From a virus: 64,000 bases of DNA. This document shows, in pieces, positions 17,098 to 25,581 of the stretch. Position numbers and translations under genes: made by a program. The number at the start of each line of letters is the position of its first letter. Position 1 is the first letter of the stretch. Location: IMG/VR virus record IMGVR_UViG_3300021598_001798, positions 1 to 64,000 of that record; one strand, written 5' to 3'. The notes below the pieces were generated by a model, which had not been told where the DNA came from, did no database searches, and was given only the letters and a program-made list of their open reading frames with translations.

Positions 17098-17115
17098 ATG
17101 TTCCACGTGGAACAT
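17098..17115. other. parS-like centromere palindrome
   Basis: ATGTTCCACGTGGAACAT is a perfect 18-bp palindrome. Its inner 16 bases, TGTTCCACGTGGAACA, differ by one base from the classical ParB-binding site TGTTCCACGTGAAACA, and they are the fully symmetric form known from several bacterial chromosomes. The site lies in non-coding DNA 32 bp after the sheath gene. No ParB gene is present in the window. ParB binding is inferred from sequence identity only. Confidence 0.6.
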
Positions 17116-17192
17116 TATAATATAGTGTGACCTACGGAATTACCAAATATAAAAAAAATAAAATTATAAATTACCCAGTATATGCACCAGTA

Positions 17193-17293
17193 TTCTAGTT
17201 CTAGTTCTAGTTTATTTTTATCTAGTTTATTTCTTTATAGTTATTCTAGTTTCTTTAATCTAGTTCTTAATTTACTAGCATCTAGTACTAGTA
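17193..17293. repeat. CTAG cluster (nine copies, consensus WTCTAGTT)
   Basis: CTAG occurs at 17195, 17201, 17207, 17222, 17246, 17260, 17275, 17282 and 17288. The first three are a tandem TTCTAG hexamer repeat; the last two form CTAGTACTAG, itself a palindrome. Several copies extend to TTCTAGTT. From base composition alone, well under one CTAG would be expected in about 100 bp of such AT-rich DNA. The array looks like a set of protein-binding sites (iteron-like). Its function is unknown. Confidence 0.75.
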
Positions 17294-17365
17294 TGGAAAA
17301 AATACGAAATAATTTTCACAAAATCAAGTATTGAGAAGATTTTTTTTGTTTTTTCATATACAACA

Positions 17366-17373
17366 TATTTATA
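17366..17373 (+). promoter_or_regulatory. Putative late promoter octamer TATTTATA of tail tube gene
   Basis: TATTTATA lies 41 nt before the tube ATG at 17415, followed by an almost pure A/T leader, as for the sheath gene. Confidence 0.5.
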
Positions 17374-17414
17374 AGAAAGATTAAAAATAAAAAAATTAAA
17401 AAACAAATATTGAC

Positions 17415-17903
17415 ATGGCAGATTTATTAATGAAAATGCCGGTTCCTTACGAACCGAAGAGAGTTAACCGATTCATACTTAGATTCCCATCATCATTGGG
17501 TATTAACGAGTGGTACGTAACCTCAAGTGCAAGACCTAGTGCAAAAATTAACTCAGTTGCAATTCCTTTCATCAACACATCAACATACGTAGCTGGTAGA
17601 TTTGAATGGAATGAAATAAGAGTAACCTTCAAAGACCCTATTGGTCCTTCAGCGGCACAAGCATTGATGGAGTGGTTCCGTCTACACGCTGAATCAGTTA
17701 CAGGTCGTATGGGTTACGCAGCTGGTTACAAAAAAGATATTGAATTAGAAATGTTAGACCCAACGGGGGTTGTGGTTGAAAAATGGATACTTCAAGGTTC
17801 TTTCATAACCGACTTAAACTTTAACGAACTTGATTATTCAAGAGATGATATTGCATCTATCACATGTTCGTTAAGAATGGATAGATGTATATTAGTTTAC
17901 TAA
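17415..17903 (+). CDS. 19: Tail tube protein (T4 gp19-like)
   Basis: The 162-residue protein has the length and pattern of T4 gp19 (163 residues). It starts MADLLMKMPVPYEPKRVNRF and continues with WYVTSSARPSAKINSVAIPF, FEWNEIRVTFKDPIGPSAAQ, LMEWFRLHAESVTGRMGYAA, YKKDIELEMLDPTGVVVEKW, and a C-terminal LNFNELDYSRDDIASITCSL. Hexamers of this protein stack to form the rigid inner tube through which DNA passes. It has its own late octamer and a strong terminator directly after it, so it can be expressed as a monocistronic unit. The reading frame continues beyond the TAA without another stop into the gp26-like gene (see findings). Confidence 0.97.
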   Translation: MADLLMKMPVPYEPKRVNRFILRFPSSLGINEWYVTSSARPSAKINSVAIPFINTSTYVAGRFEWNEIRVTFKDPIGPSAAQALMEWFRLHAESVTGRMGYAAGYKKDIELEMLDPTGVVVEKWILQGSFITDLNFNELDYSRDDIASITCSLRMDRCILVY

Positions 17904-17928
17904 TCAAATAATAAAAAATCTGTCAATA

Positions 17929-17963
17929 AAAGGTCTCTCAAAAGGAGACCTTTACTTTTTTTA
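17929..17963 (+). terminator. Strong rho-independent terminator after tail tube gene
   Basis: AAAGGTCTC-TCAAAAG-GAGACCTTT is a 9-bp stem with a 7-nt loop followed by ACTTTTTTTATTT. It lies 26 nt after the tube stop codon and would insulate tube expression from the genes downstream. Confidence 0.85.
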
Positions 17964-18110
17964 TTTGCATACTTAACGGCTGCGGATGAAAATATTTTAT
18001 CCGCGCAAAATTTAATTGCGACAAATGGTGTAATTGATGAATTACTTAGAAGAAAAATATTAGATAGAGATATTCAAATTGAAGACATTGTTGAAGAAGA
18101 TAGACAAGCA

Positions 18111-18617
18111 GTGTTAATATTTTTAAGAAACACCGCTTTTGGTCCCGAATATAAATTTTATTTAACTGACCCAAAAACTGAAAAGGATTTTGAGATTTCT
18201 GTTGATATGAGTGAATTAAAATTCAAAGATTTTAATTTAGAATCAGATTCAAACGGTGAATATCCATATTTTATGGAAAAATCAAAAGTTCAAATCACAT
18301 TTAAATTTTTAACACCAAAACAAGAGAAAGAACTTGATGATTTAAGAAAGAGTTGGAATGGTCAAGGTGTTGCACCTGTTGTCACCAAACAATTAGAAAT
18401 GATGATTAAGTCTGTTGCCGGCAATAGAGATATGATGAACATACATAATTTTGTTGAGAGATTACCAATTAAAGACTCTCAAGATTTCAGAAAATTTCTA
18501 AAAGAAAATAAACCAGGATTAGATTTAACAAAAACAGTAAAAACCCCGTCAGGAGAAGACACCCAAGTTGAAATTGGGTTCGGGGTTGAGTTTTTTCGCC
18601 CTTTCTATGGCTTATAA
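18111..18617 (+). CDS. gp26-like baseplate hub assembly chaperone, start unclear
   Basis: The first conventional start in this frame is the GTG at 18111 (168 codons), but coding similarity begins about 45 codons earlier. Upstream of it the frame reads AYLTAADENILSAQNLIATN, then VIDELLRRKILDRDIQIEDI, typical of the T4_baseplate (gp26-type) hub chaperone family. From 17904 to 18110 there is no ATG, GTG or TTG in frame, and the usual N-terminal LPSKG-type segment is missing; the tube terminator occupies its place. Later parts (RNTAFGPEYKFYLTDPKTEK, VDMSELKFKDFNLES, FKFLTPKQEKELDDL) fit the family. The gene overlaps a short downstream frame that reads like its natural C-terminus, so both ends are abnormal. 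Confidence 0.6.
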   Translation: MLIFLRNTAFGPEYKFYLTDPKTEKDFEISVDMSELKFKDFNLESDSNGEYPYFMEKSKVQITFKFLTPKQEKELDDLRKSWNGQGVAPVVTKQLEMMIKSVAGNRDMMNIHNFVERLPIKDSQDFRKFLKENKPGLDLTKTVKTPSGEDTQVEIGFGVEFFRPFYGL

Positions 18618-18750
18618 GAAAGGACAGTTAGACGAAATTTTATTTTTAATCAAAAGAGGTTTTAGTTATGGTGACATTATCACCATGCCAGTTTTCATAC
18701 GTAGATATTACGTGGAGTACATTATTGAATTAGAAAACACTCCTAAATAA
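18610..18750 (+). CDS. Tail-chaperone C-terminal fragment, probably expressed by frameshift from the preceding gene
   Basis: The frame +1 relative to the gp26-like gene encodes MAYKKGQLDEILFLIKRGFS, then YGDIITMPVFIRRYYVEYII. An ATG at 18610 would give 46 residues; a TTG at 18568 would give 60. The helical YGDIITMPVFIRRYYVEYI pattern resembles the short tail-assembly proteins that follow or end gp26-type genes in T4-like phages (GFTY.DLY.MPV.LR.FY). A shift at the TTTTTTC run (18591-18597) would join VEIGFGVEFF to ALSMAYKKGQ and yield one continuous protein. Whether this is a programmed frameshift, a real split gene or an indel cannot be decided from sequence. Confidence 0.55.
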   Translation, partial: AYKKGQLDEILFLIKRGFSYGDIITMPVFIRRYYVEYIIELENTPK

Positions 18751-18758
18751 TATTTATT
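18751..18758 (+). promoter_or_regulatory. Putative late promoter octamer TATTTATT
   Basis: TATTTATT begins right after the TAA of the preceding frame and ends 3 nt before the ATG at 18762. Confidence 0.45.
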
Positions 18759-18761
18759 GAT

Positions 18762-20717
18762 ATGACAATTAACGAAGAAGTATCCAAATTAAGAGCAGGT
18801 TTAAATTATACTCAATTCAAAAACGAGTTCTTGAAATTTGAATCCGTGAAGAATAACAGTTCTTTAATGGGTCAAGTAGATACTTATTGGTCATTTTATA
18901 ATCAAAAAGAACCATCAAGTGGAGGAAATACAGGAAGTGGTGGTAGTAAAACAGCCGCTTTTGCTACAGACCTACTTAAAACTCAAAATATTGCGGACTT
19001 AGGGTATTCAAACCCCGTTTCATCATTATCATTATCAAAAGATACTGTATTCCAATTTAGTACCATATCTGAAACAATAGGTAAAATTGCAAGAGAATCA
19101 AAAAATCTACCTGATTTTATGGTTCAATTAGGTGTTAAAGGCGCCAAAGAGATGGTATCTTTTCTTGGTGATGAATTAATAAAAATACAAACACAAGAAG
19201 TAGAGTTAAGAAATAAAATTAATTCTGAACTTGGATTAACAGGTGAATTATCAAGAGAATTTAGAAACAATATATTTGAAACATTACCAGCCGCTACCGC
19301 TATGGGATTTGGATTTGAGGATGTAAAAGATTATGCGGTACAAATGGTTGAACAAACAGGTAAGATGACAACATTTGGTAGTGATGTTTTACAAGAATCA
19401 CAAAAAACCGCTAGAGCTTTTTACGGTGATTTATCTAAATTGGGAGCTGCACTGGATTCGTTTGAAAAAGTAGGTATTGGAGCAAAAGACGCAATCAAAG
19501 AAATTGACAGGGCGGGTAAAAGTTCATTAACTCTTGGTTTAAACGCGAGAAAGGTGGTAGCAGATGTTGGTGCTAATATGGACAAATTAAACACTATTGG
19601 ATTTAAAAATGGTGTTGAGGGATTAACCAGAATGGTTCAGAAGTCTATTGAATTTAACATGAACATTGAAAAGGTTAAATCAATGGCGGAGAAACTTTTT
19701 GACCCCGACCAAGCAATTGCGTTGTCCGCAGAATTACAAGCTATAGGTGGAGCGATTGGAGATTTCAACGACCCATTGAAACTAATGTATATGGCAACAA
19801 ATGATGCCGGTGGTCTACAAGATGCGATGATAGGTGTTGCGGGTTCATTAGCGACATATAATTCCGAATTAGGTAGATTTGAAATTACAGGTGCAAACTT
19901 AAGAAAATCTAAAGCTTTAGCTGACCAAATGGGTATGAGTATGGAGGAAATGTCCAAAACCGCAATTAAAGCTGCGGAAAGGTCATCGGCGGCTACCGCG
20001 TTATTATCCTCAGGTTTACAAATAGATGAAAAAGAAAAAGAATTCTTAACCAATATCTCCAAAATGGAAGGTGGTAGAATGGTTATAGATATTCCTCAAT
20101 CTTTAGCAGATAAGATGGGATTAAAAGATACCAAAGTCGCTTTGGATGAACTAAATCCTACGATTGCAAAAGGGTTATTGGAGAATCAAAAAGCGTTTGA
20201 AGAAATGTCTGTTGAGGATATTGCGAGAGACCAATACACGGTAACTCAAAATATGCAAAAAGACATAAGTGCGTTATTGACGGTTGCTAAAGTACAAGCC
20301 GCCGCAGAAATAAGAAAACCTCTGGCTGAGTTTGACAAATACATTGAAGGTTTAGAATTATCTAGAAATTTAAAAGAAAAGACAAGTTTAGGTGGTTTAC
20401 AAAAAACAGACGAAGGTTTATTTTCCAAAATGGTTAGCGAAGCGGTTGCACCTGCTAAAGCTTTAGTTGCTAAAAGTATGGGTGTGAGTGAATCTGATTT
20501 AGAGAACAGATTAAAAGGAAAAGAATCATCTACCACACCAACAACTTCAACAGTAAATGTTAACCATACACATACTGTTAAATCAGACGGAGCCGTTGTT
20601 GATAATGTTGTTAGGGCGATTAATAATAGTCCATCATTGGCTAATGATATGTCTCAAAGTTTTATACCATCGGATTTAGATTACACATCTTTTACCTTAC
20701 CACCTCAATTTAATTAA
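18762..20717 (+). CDS. Tape measure protein
   Basis: The 651-residue protein is almost wholly helical, with long heptad-like stretches rich in Ala, Lys, Glu and Leu (GKIARESKNLPDFMVQLGVK, KTARAFYGDLSKLGAALDSF, MDKLNTIGFKNGVEGLTRMV). A Gly/Ser-rich spacer lies at residues 45-65, and a Thr/His/Val stretch (TSTVNVNHTHTVKSDG) lies near the C-terminus. This composition, the size (T4 gp29 is 590 residues) and the position right after tube and gp26-like chaperone genes identify it as the tape measure that sets tail length. The sequence itself has no enzyme motif. The downstream genes are hub proteins that would assemble with it. Confidence 0.8.
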   Translation: MTINEEVSKLRAGLNYTQFKNEFLKFESVKNNSSLMGQVDTYWSFYNQKEPSSGGNTGSGGSKTAAFATDLLKTQNIADLGYSNPVSSLSLSKDTVFQFSTISETIGKIARESKNLPDFMVQLGVKGAKEMVSFLGDELIKIQTQEVELRNKINSELGLTGELSREFRNNIFETLPAATAMGFGFEDVKDYAVQMVEQTGKMTTFGSDVLQESQKTARAFYGDLSKLGAALDSFEKVGIGAKDAIKEIDRAGKSSLTLGLNARKVVADVGANMDKLNTIGFKNGVEGLTRMVQKSIEFNMNIEKVKSMAEKLFDPDQAIALSAELQAIGGAIGDFNDPLKLMYMATNDAGGLQDAMIGVAGSLATYNSELGRFEITGANLRKSKALADQMGMSMEEMSKTAIKAAERSSAATALLSSGLQIDEKEKEFLTNISKMEGGRMVIDIPQSLADKMGLKDTKVALDELNPTIAKGLLENQKAFEEMSVEDIARDQYTVTQNMQKDISALLTVAKVQAAAEIRKPLAEFDKYIEGLELSRNLKEKTSLGGLQKTDEGLFSKMVSEAVAPAKALVAKSMGVSESDLENRLKGKESSTTPTTSTVNVNHTHTVKSDGAVVDNVVRAINNSPSLANDMSQSFIPSDLDYTSFTLPPQFN

Positions 20718-20731
20718 AATTAAAAAGTTTC

Positions 20732-20739
20732 TATTTATA
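20732..20739 (+). promoter_or_regulatory. Putative late promoter octamer TATTTATA
   Basis: TATTTATA lies 6 nt before the ATG at 20746. Confidence 0.5.
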
Positions 20740-20745
20740 ATATAA

Positions 20746-23700
20746 ATGCCAACATATTTAGATTTTAATAACACCAAAACTTTCAGGGACTTTTTAATTT
20801 CAAAAACTCTGAATAGACCGAATGGACCTCAAACGTTCACGGATGCGAATTATAGTGTTCAGAATCTAAATAATTTTGCTAATGTCGACCCCGGTGACGT
20901 TAAAACAAATTGGGCGGTTTATTTTGGACAAAATTTTATCAATTTATATGTTCCACCCAATAACACAATTGAAGAATATACTGACACATCTTTACCGTCT
21001 TTAGCTTTATTATTAGGTGGTATAAATCCAGCTGGATATGTAAATTCATTCGAACCCCAAACAACAAATTTAATTAGTATTATGGCGGGCCAAAACTTCG
21101 ATAGTGATTCGAGGTTAATGAAATTCGCCACACAAAACATTAGAGAAAACAAACAAGGACCTGTCTTTGCTAGATTACAACAAAATTTGGAATCCGCAAC
21201 ATTAGGTAGGGTTAGGGCGTTAGATGCGTTAGGTGGAAATACCGCGACTGCAATTAATATTGTTACAGGTAGAGAACCTTTAGTTGAAAAAAATTATAAG
21301 ATTACCGTTGCTAAAAGTTTATTAGGAAAGGGTGTTGATTTTCTTCAAACAGTTGCAGGTATTGAATTCCCTTTTAGTGAAATACCTGGCGATTATTTAA
21401 CCAACCCAAGAAACCCTATTGAAAATAGACCAACACCAAAAACAGAAGCCGGCGCTATTTTACAAGACGTTACTGGTGTTTTAGGAAGTTTAGTTGGTAT
21501 TCAAAGAAGACCTAAACTCGGAAGAAAACCTTCCGATTTAATGATTGAATACATGGGAGAGGGTCAGAAACAAATATTATTTGACCAATTAACATATTCA
21601 ACATATGCTCCAAATTATACAACAACAGCGAGGTCACAACAGTCATCAAAAATTTTCAATTTTGCGAATAGTTTTGCTCAAGGGGTAAAAACTGTTTTAG
21701 GATTAGAAGCACCAAAAGGTGTCGCATATATTGGAGACGATAGAAGTGAAGACGTGAAATATACCATGTCAGACTTTAATGACAACATGGTTAAAAGTAG
21801 TTACTTCTTAAGTTTAATGTTTGACCCGGTACAAGCCGCGTTATTCGAGAGACAAAGAAATATTTCCCAAGGTGGACCAATTAGTGGTAAACTGACGTGG
21901 ATTAGTAAGAACTCACAAAACAAAATTGGATTATGGAACGAGGAATTCCAATCAAGAGAAAGTGATACGTACAACAATTCAATTTCAACAAAATACGGAT
22001 TTAGAGAAGATTCAATTTTGGGTAAAACTCAAGAAATCTTGGATTCAATGCCTAAAGATGGTCAAGCCACAAGAACACACGTTGGTAATGTTATTGACCA
22101 AACAAGTAGAATTTTTAAAGAAGGTGACAGTATGTTGTCTCGAGGTTCCGCAATTAAATTTGTTGACAAGTATAAACAAGAAACAGGTGCTGAATATTGT
22201 AGGGTGTGGACCAAAGATAGGTCTTATATGAACTATTCAGACACAATGAAAAGAACCGCTAATATCAGAAAATTTGATGATAGTGTAATGGGTGGTGAGA
22301 GCAGACCTTGGAATATTAATATCGCACCAATGTCAAGCGGAAACTATGATGCAAAAAATAGTTTTAAAAACTCATTTGGTGCAAAGAATTCAACAAACAT
22401 ATTTGAATCACCCACAGGTGATGGATTTTACGCTAAAAAATATATGTTCTCAATTGAGAACTTAGCATGGAGAACATCTAATACACCTGGTTTCACATAC
22501 AATGATTTACCATTCTGTGAGAGAGGTAATAATGGAGGTAGGGTTATGTGGTTTCCTCCGTATGATTTGAAAGTTAGCGAGAACAACCAAGCTAGATGGC
22601 AAGACAATACGTTTTTAGGTAGACCTGAACCAATATATACTTATCAAGATACTTCTAGAAGCGGTCAATTATCATTTAAGGTTGTAGTGGACCACCCAAG
22701 TATTTTAAATTTATTGGTTAGAGAATACTTTAAAGGAATGTCCGATGAAGAATCGGAAAATTATATCAACGCATTTTTTGCGGGGTGTGAGGAATTAGAT
22801 TTCTACGCATTAATCAGAAGATTCGCTCAATTAGATACAAACGATATAAAACTAATTCAAAGTTTCTTAAATCAAGGACAAGACCCCGAAACTATCAAAC
22901 AATATAAGGTAACCACTGAGTATCCAACAGAAACAACACCAACAAACACAACAACACAAGGTAACGAAGCAGATTCTAAAGCTGTTGATGAGGTTATAAT
23001 TAAATTAAAGTATGAAAACGATATACCGGGACCAAGAGATAAAGTTGATACCACACAAAATTATACACAATTATACAAAGCTTACAAAGACCAAAAACAA
23101 GCTTATATTAATGAATTAGGTGCCGCGTTAAATACTTTAACTGGTTTGTCTCAAACAGACACTCAAGTAAAAACAGAAAAATCTTTTATTTTTGGTGATG
23201 CTAATCACGTTATAACACAATCCGACATTGATGCTCAAAAAACAAAAATCGGTGATTATTTTGATGAAGCCGATGTGTCATTTAATAAATATGAATCTAG
23301 TTTAAATAGTTTAATATCAGACATATCTGGTAAAACAGCGGAAACAATTAGATTTCAAATTTTATCTTCATGTTCATCAGTTGCAACCAATGATTACAAC
23401 GAAAGATTATCACTAAGAAGAAGTCACTCCGTAATTCAAGATATTTTTGATAGATTATCGGCTGTCGGAGGAAAAAAAGAATGGCAAATAAAATGGCCAA
23501 CAAATTTAAATTTAGTAAATAAAAATAATTCTGATAACGACAAAGAAATAATTCAAAAAGGAGAACCTATTGTAATTGTAAAAGAATATAGTACAAAAGA
23601 TTTTGGTTTTGAACATGATACTAAAATTATTGTAGAATCGGTCAATTATGGTGAAACATTAACTGGAACCCAACCTGATAAAGATTGTGTTAATAAAGAT

Positions 23701-25581
23701 TTCGTTAGAGTACCAAAATTAAAACAATACTCACCAATTGCGTTCTATTGTAGACAAACTGCAATGTCTTTAAAGTACAATAATAAATCAGAGAAGAAAC
23801 AACCCGAAACACCCGCACCACAACCACCCATAACAAAAATTGAGGAAAATGGACAAGTTGTTGTAAATCCACCAACAAGGAAACCGGCAATTGACCCATT
23901 AAAAAGAATCATTGCAAAAACACTATCTGAATGTTTTTACTTTAAAAAATTAGAAGATAGTGACCCTGTTGTTTTTTCATCACTTAAAGAAAAATTAAAA
24001 TATTTTCATCCCGCGTTTCACTCAACAACACCTGAAGGTTTAAATGCGAGACTTACATTTTTACAACAATGTATAAGACCGGGTGATACCATACCAATTA
24101 AAGGTATATCAGAAGATTCGGATGTTAGAGCAAGAAATACCTCTTTTGGTCCACCACCTGTTTGTGTATTAAGAATCGGTGATTTTTACCATTCAAAAAT
24201 AGTCATTAGAGATGTGAACATATCTTTTGATGACGGAGGTCAAATATTGTGGGATTTAAACCCTGAAGGTATTGGTGTACAACCAATGATTGCTTCGGTC
24301 ACACTATCGATAAACTTTATTGGTGGTCAAGGTCTTTCAAAACCTGTTGAACGACTTCAAAACGCTCTATCATCTAATTTTTATGCCAACACCGAAATGT
24401 ACGATGAAAGGTCAATTGCAACAAATGAAACAATCGGTGGTAAGAAGGCCGAAGAATTTACTCGTGAATTTTTAGAAGATTTGAACAAAACTTATGGTAA
24501 TGCCATTAACAAAACCAATCAATCTCAAAATACTAAAAATGTAAAAGGTGGAAATTATATGGGAGCCCTTGATGGTAACAGTATAAAATATACGGACATA
24601 ATTAAATCCGTCTTCGCCTCAACAGAAAGTTATTTTGATAAGTACCAAGACACGTATAACAAAGTTTATACAAAATACGGTAAAGATATTACCGCTCTTT
24701 TATTTAAGGGTGAATATAGACCAATAAATCAATACGACATTTACACCTCAACATCACCAACACCGGGTAAAACATTATCATTACTTGGTTTATATAAAAA
24801 GACACAAGAATTAACAGTTTACACAACTGGATTAAAAACAGGATTAGCTAATTTTCTTAACAATTCATCATCAACTTATTTAGTTGATATGGTTGGTTTT
24901 AATAAAGAAATGACCGGCTCAATACTTACAGATACGAATGTTAAATTAAAAGATTTTATAACTAAAGAGATAATTGAAAATAAAATAAATGAACTTACCG
25001 TTTCCACTCAAATATTAGATGAACTTGAAAAATCAAGAAACCAACTAATATCTGATTTAGATAGAGTTAATTTCGTTATTAAAAATGGTAAGGATTCAAC
25101 AGTACAAGACAGTGTTGTTAAATCTGTGGCAATTAGTGGATTTACTTCTGATTTATTATATAATGAATATAGTACCTGTATTGATTATATTGAGACAAAT
25201 GCACCGAAATTAGTTGATGGTCTATCTACCAATATTACATTTTTAAATCCAACAATACAATCGGCGGATTTTGAATTTATGATGAAACAATTGTTATACG
25301 ATAAAGTAGATGCATTTATATCAGAGCTAAAAGACCCTTCGTTATATAAAGACCCTCTAAAAAATCAATTGAAAAAGAGATTAAATAAATTTGTTGAAAA
25401 ACCAGAAGAAAAGAAATTTAAATTAACCAAATTCAAAAAAAGGAAAAGTGATAAAGAAATTAAGTTTGGAATTTCATCCACAACAGATGAAACAAACCAA
25501 ACAATAATAGATGAAGCGAACCAAATCTTTTCAACATCAAACGAAGTAAAAGATAAATTAAATTATTATAGACCACAATAA
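20746..25581 (+). CDS. Very large baseplate protein with OmpA-like domain
   Basis: This 1611-residue virion protein lies between tape measure and gp53-like genes, where T4 encodes hub and tube-initiator proteins (gp27/48/54). The middle part (about 560-700) contains a conserved structural core (NLAWRTSNTPGFTYNDLPFC, GGRVMWFPPYDLKVSENN, VVVDHPSILNLLVREYFKGM). Residues about 840-900 read ADVSFNKYESSLNSLISDIS, then FQILSSCSSVATNDYNERLS and LRRSHSVIQDI, matching the OmpA/MotB peptidoglycan-binding fold. Near 1150-1210 is VIRDVNISFDDGGQILWDLN, then IASVTLSINFIGGQGLSKPV, reminiscent of gp48/gp54-type tube-initiation proteins. The C-terminus is helical and Lys-rich. The TAA overlaps the next start (TAATG). 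Assignment to one T4 protein is not possible by eye. Confidence 0.65.
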   Translation: MPTYLDFNNTKTFRDFLISKTLNRPNGPQTFTDANYSVQNLNNFANVDPGDVKTNWAVYFGQNFINLYVPPNNTIEEYTDTSLPSLALLLGGINPAGYVNSFEPQTTNLISIMAGQNFDSDSRLMKFATQNIRENKQGPVFARLQQNLESATLGRVRALDALGGNTATAINIVTGREPLVEKNYKITVAKSLLGKGVDFLQTVAGIEFPFSEIPGDYLTNPRNPIENRPTPKTEAGAILQDVTGVLGSLVGIQRRPKLGRKPSDLMIEYMGEGQKQILFDQLTYSTYAPNYTTTARSQQSSKIFNFANSFAQGVKTVLGLEAPKGVAYIGDDRSEDVKYTMSDFNDNMVKSSYFLSLMFDPVQAALFERQRNISQGGPISGKLTWISKNSQNKIGLWNEEFQSRESDTYNNSISTKYGFREDSILGKTQEILDSMPKDGQATRTHVGNVIDQTSRIFKEGDSMLSRGSAIKFVDKYKQETGAEYCRVWTKDRSYMNYSDTMKRTANIRKFDDSVMGGESRPWNINIAPMSSGNYDAKNSFKNSFGAKNSTNIFESPTGDGFYAKKYMFSIENLAWRTSNTPGFTYNDLPFCERGNNGGRVMWFPPYDLKVSENNQARWQDNTFLGRPEPIYTYQDTSRSGQLSFKVVVDHPSILNLLVREYFKGMSDEESENYINAFFAGCEELDFYALIRRFAQLDTNDIKLIQSFLNQGQDPETIKQYKVTTEYPTETTPTNTTTQGNEADSKAVDEVIIKLKYENDIPGPRDKVDTTQNYTQLYKAYKDQKQAYINELGAALNTLTGLSQTDTQVKTEKSFIFGDANHVITQSDIDAQKTKIGDYFDEADVSFNKYESSLNSLISDISGKTAETIRFQILSSCSSVATNDYNERLSLRRSHSVIQDIFDRLSAVGGKKEWQIKWPTNLNLVNKNNSDNDKEIIQKGEPIVIVKEYSTKDFGFEHDTKIIVESVNYGETLTGTQPDKDCVNKDFVRVPKLKQYSPIAFYCRQTAMSLKYNNKSEKKQPETPAPQPPITKIEENGQVVVNPPTRKPAIDPLKRIIAKTLSECFYFKKLEDSDPVVFSSLKEKLKYFHPAFHSTTPEGLNARLTFLQQCIRPGDTIPIKGISEDSDVRARNTSFGPPPVCVLRIGDFYHSKIVIRDVNISFDDGGQILWDLNPEGIGVQPMIASVTLSINFIGGQGLSKPVERLQNALSSNFYANTEMYDERSIATNETIGGKKAEEFTREFLEDLNKTYGNAINKTNQSQNTKNVKGGNYMGALDGNSIKYTDIIKSVFASTESYFDKYQDTYNKVYTKYGKDITALLFKGEYRPINQYDIYTSTSPTPGKTLSLLGLYKKTQELTVYTTGLKTGLANFLNNSSSTYLVDMVGFNKEMTGSILTDTNVKLKDFITKEIIENKINELTVSTQILDELEKSRNQLISDLDRVNFVIKNGKDSTVQDSVVKSVAISGFTSDLLYNEYSTCIDYIETNAPKLVDGLSTNITFLNPTIQSADFEFMMKQLLYDKVDAFISELKDPSLYKDPLKNQLKKRLNKFVEKPEEKKFKLTKFKKRKSDKEIKFGISSTTDETNQTIIDEANQIFSTSNEVKDKLNYYRPQ

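Larger units (their letters stand above)
17067..17414. other. 348-bp non-coding locus between sheath and tube genes
   Basis: This is the largest non-coding stretch in the window outside any gene. In order it holds a terminator hairpin (17074-17097), a parS-like palindrome (17098-17115), about 75 bp of plain AT-rich sequence, a cluster of nine CTAG tetranucleotides (17195-17291), an AT-rich segment with a T8 run near 17340, and a late-type octamer (17366-17373) serving the tube gene. I see no open frame with coding character and no tRNA. The accumulation of special sites suggests a cis-acting locus (partition, replication, recombination or packaging) rather than a mere spacer; this is inference. 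Confidence 0.6.

Noticed and set aside
17067-17414. tRNA or small protein gene in the sheath/tube gap
   Set aside because: No cloverleaf, no T-loop-like GTTCRA sequence and no open frame with coding character was seen.
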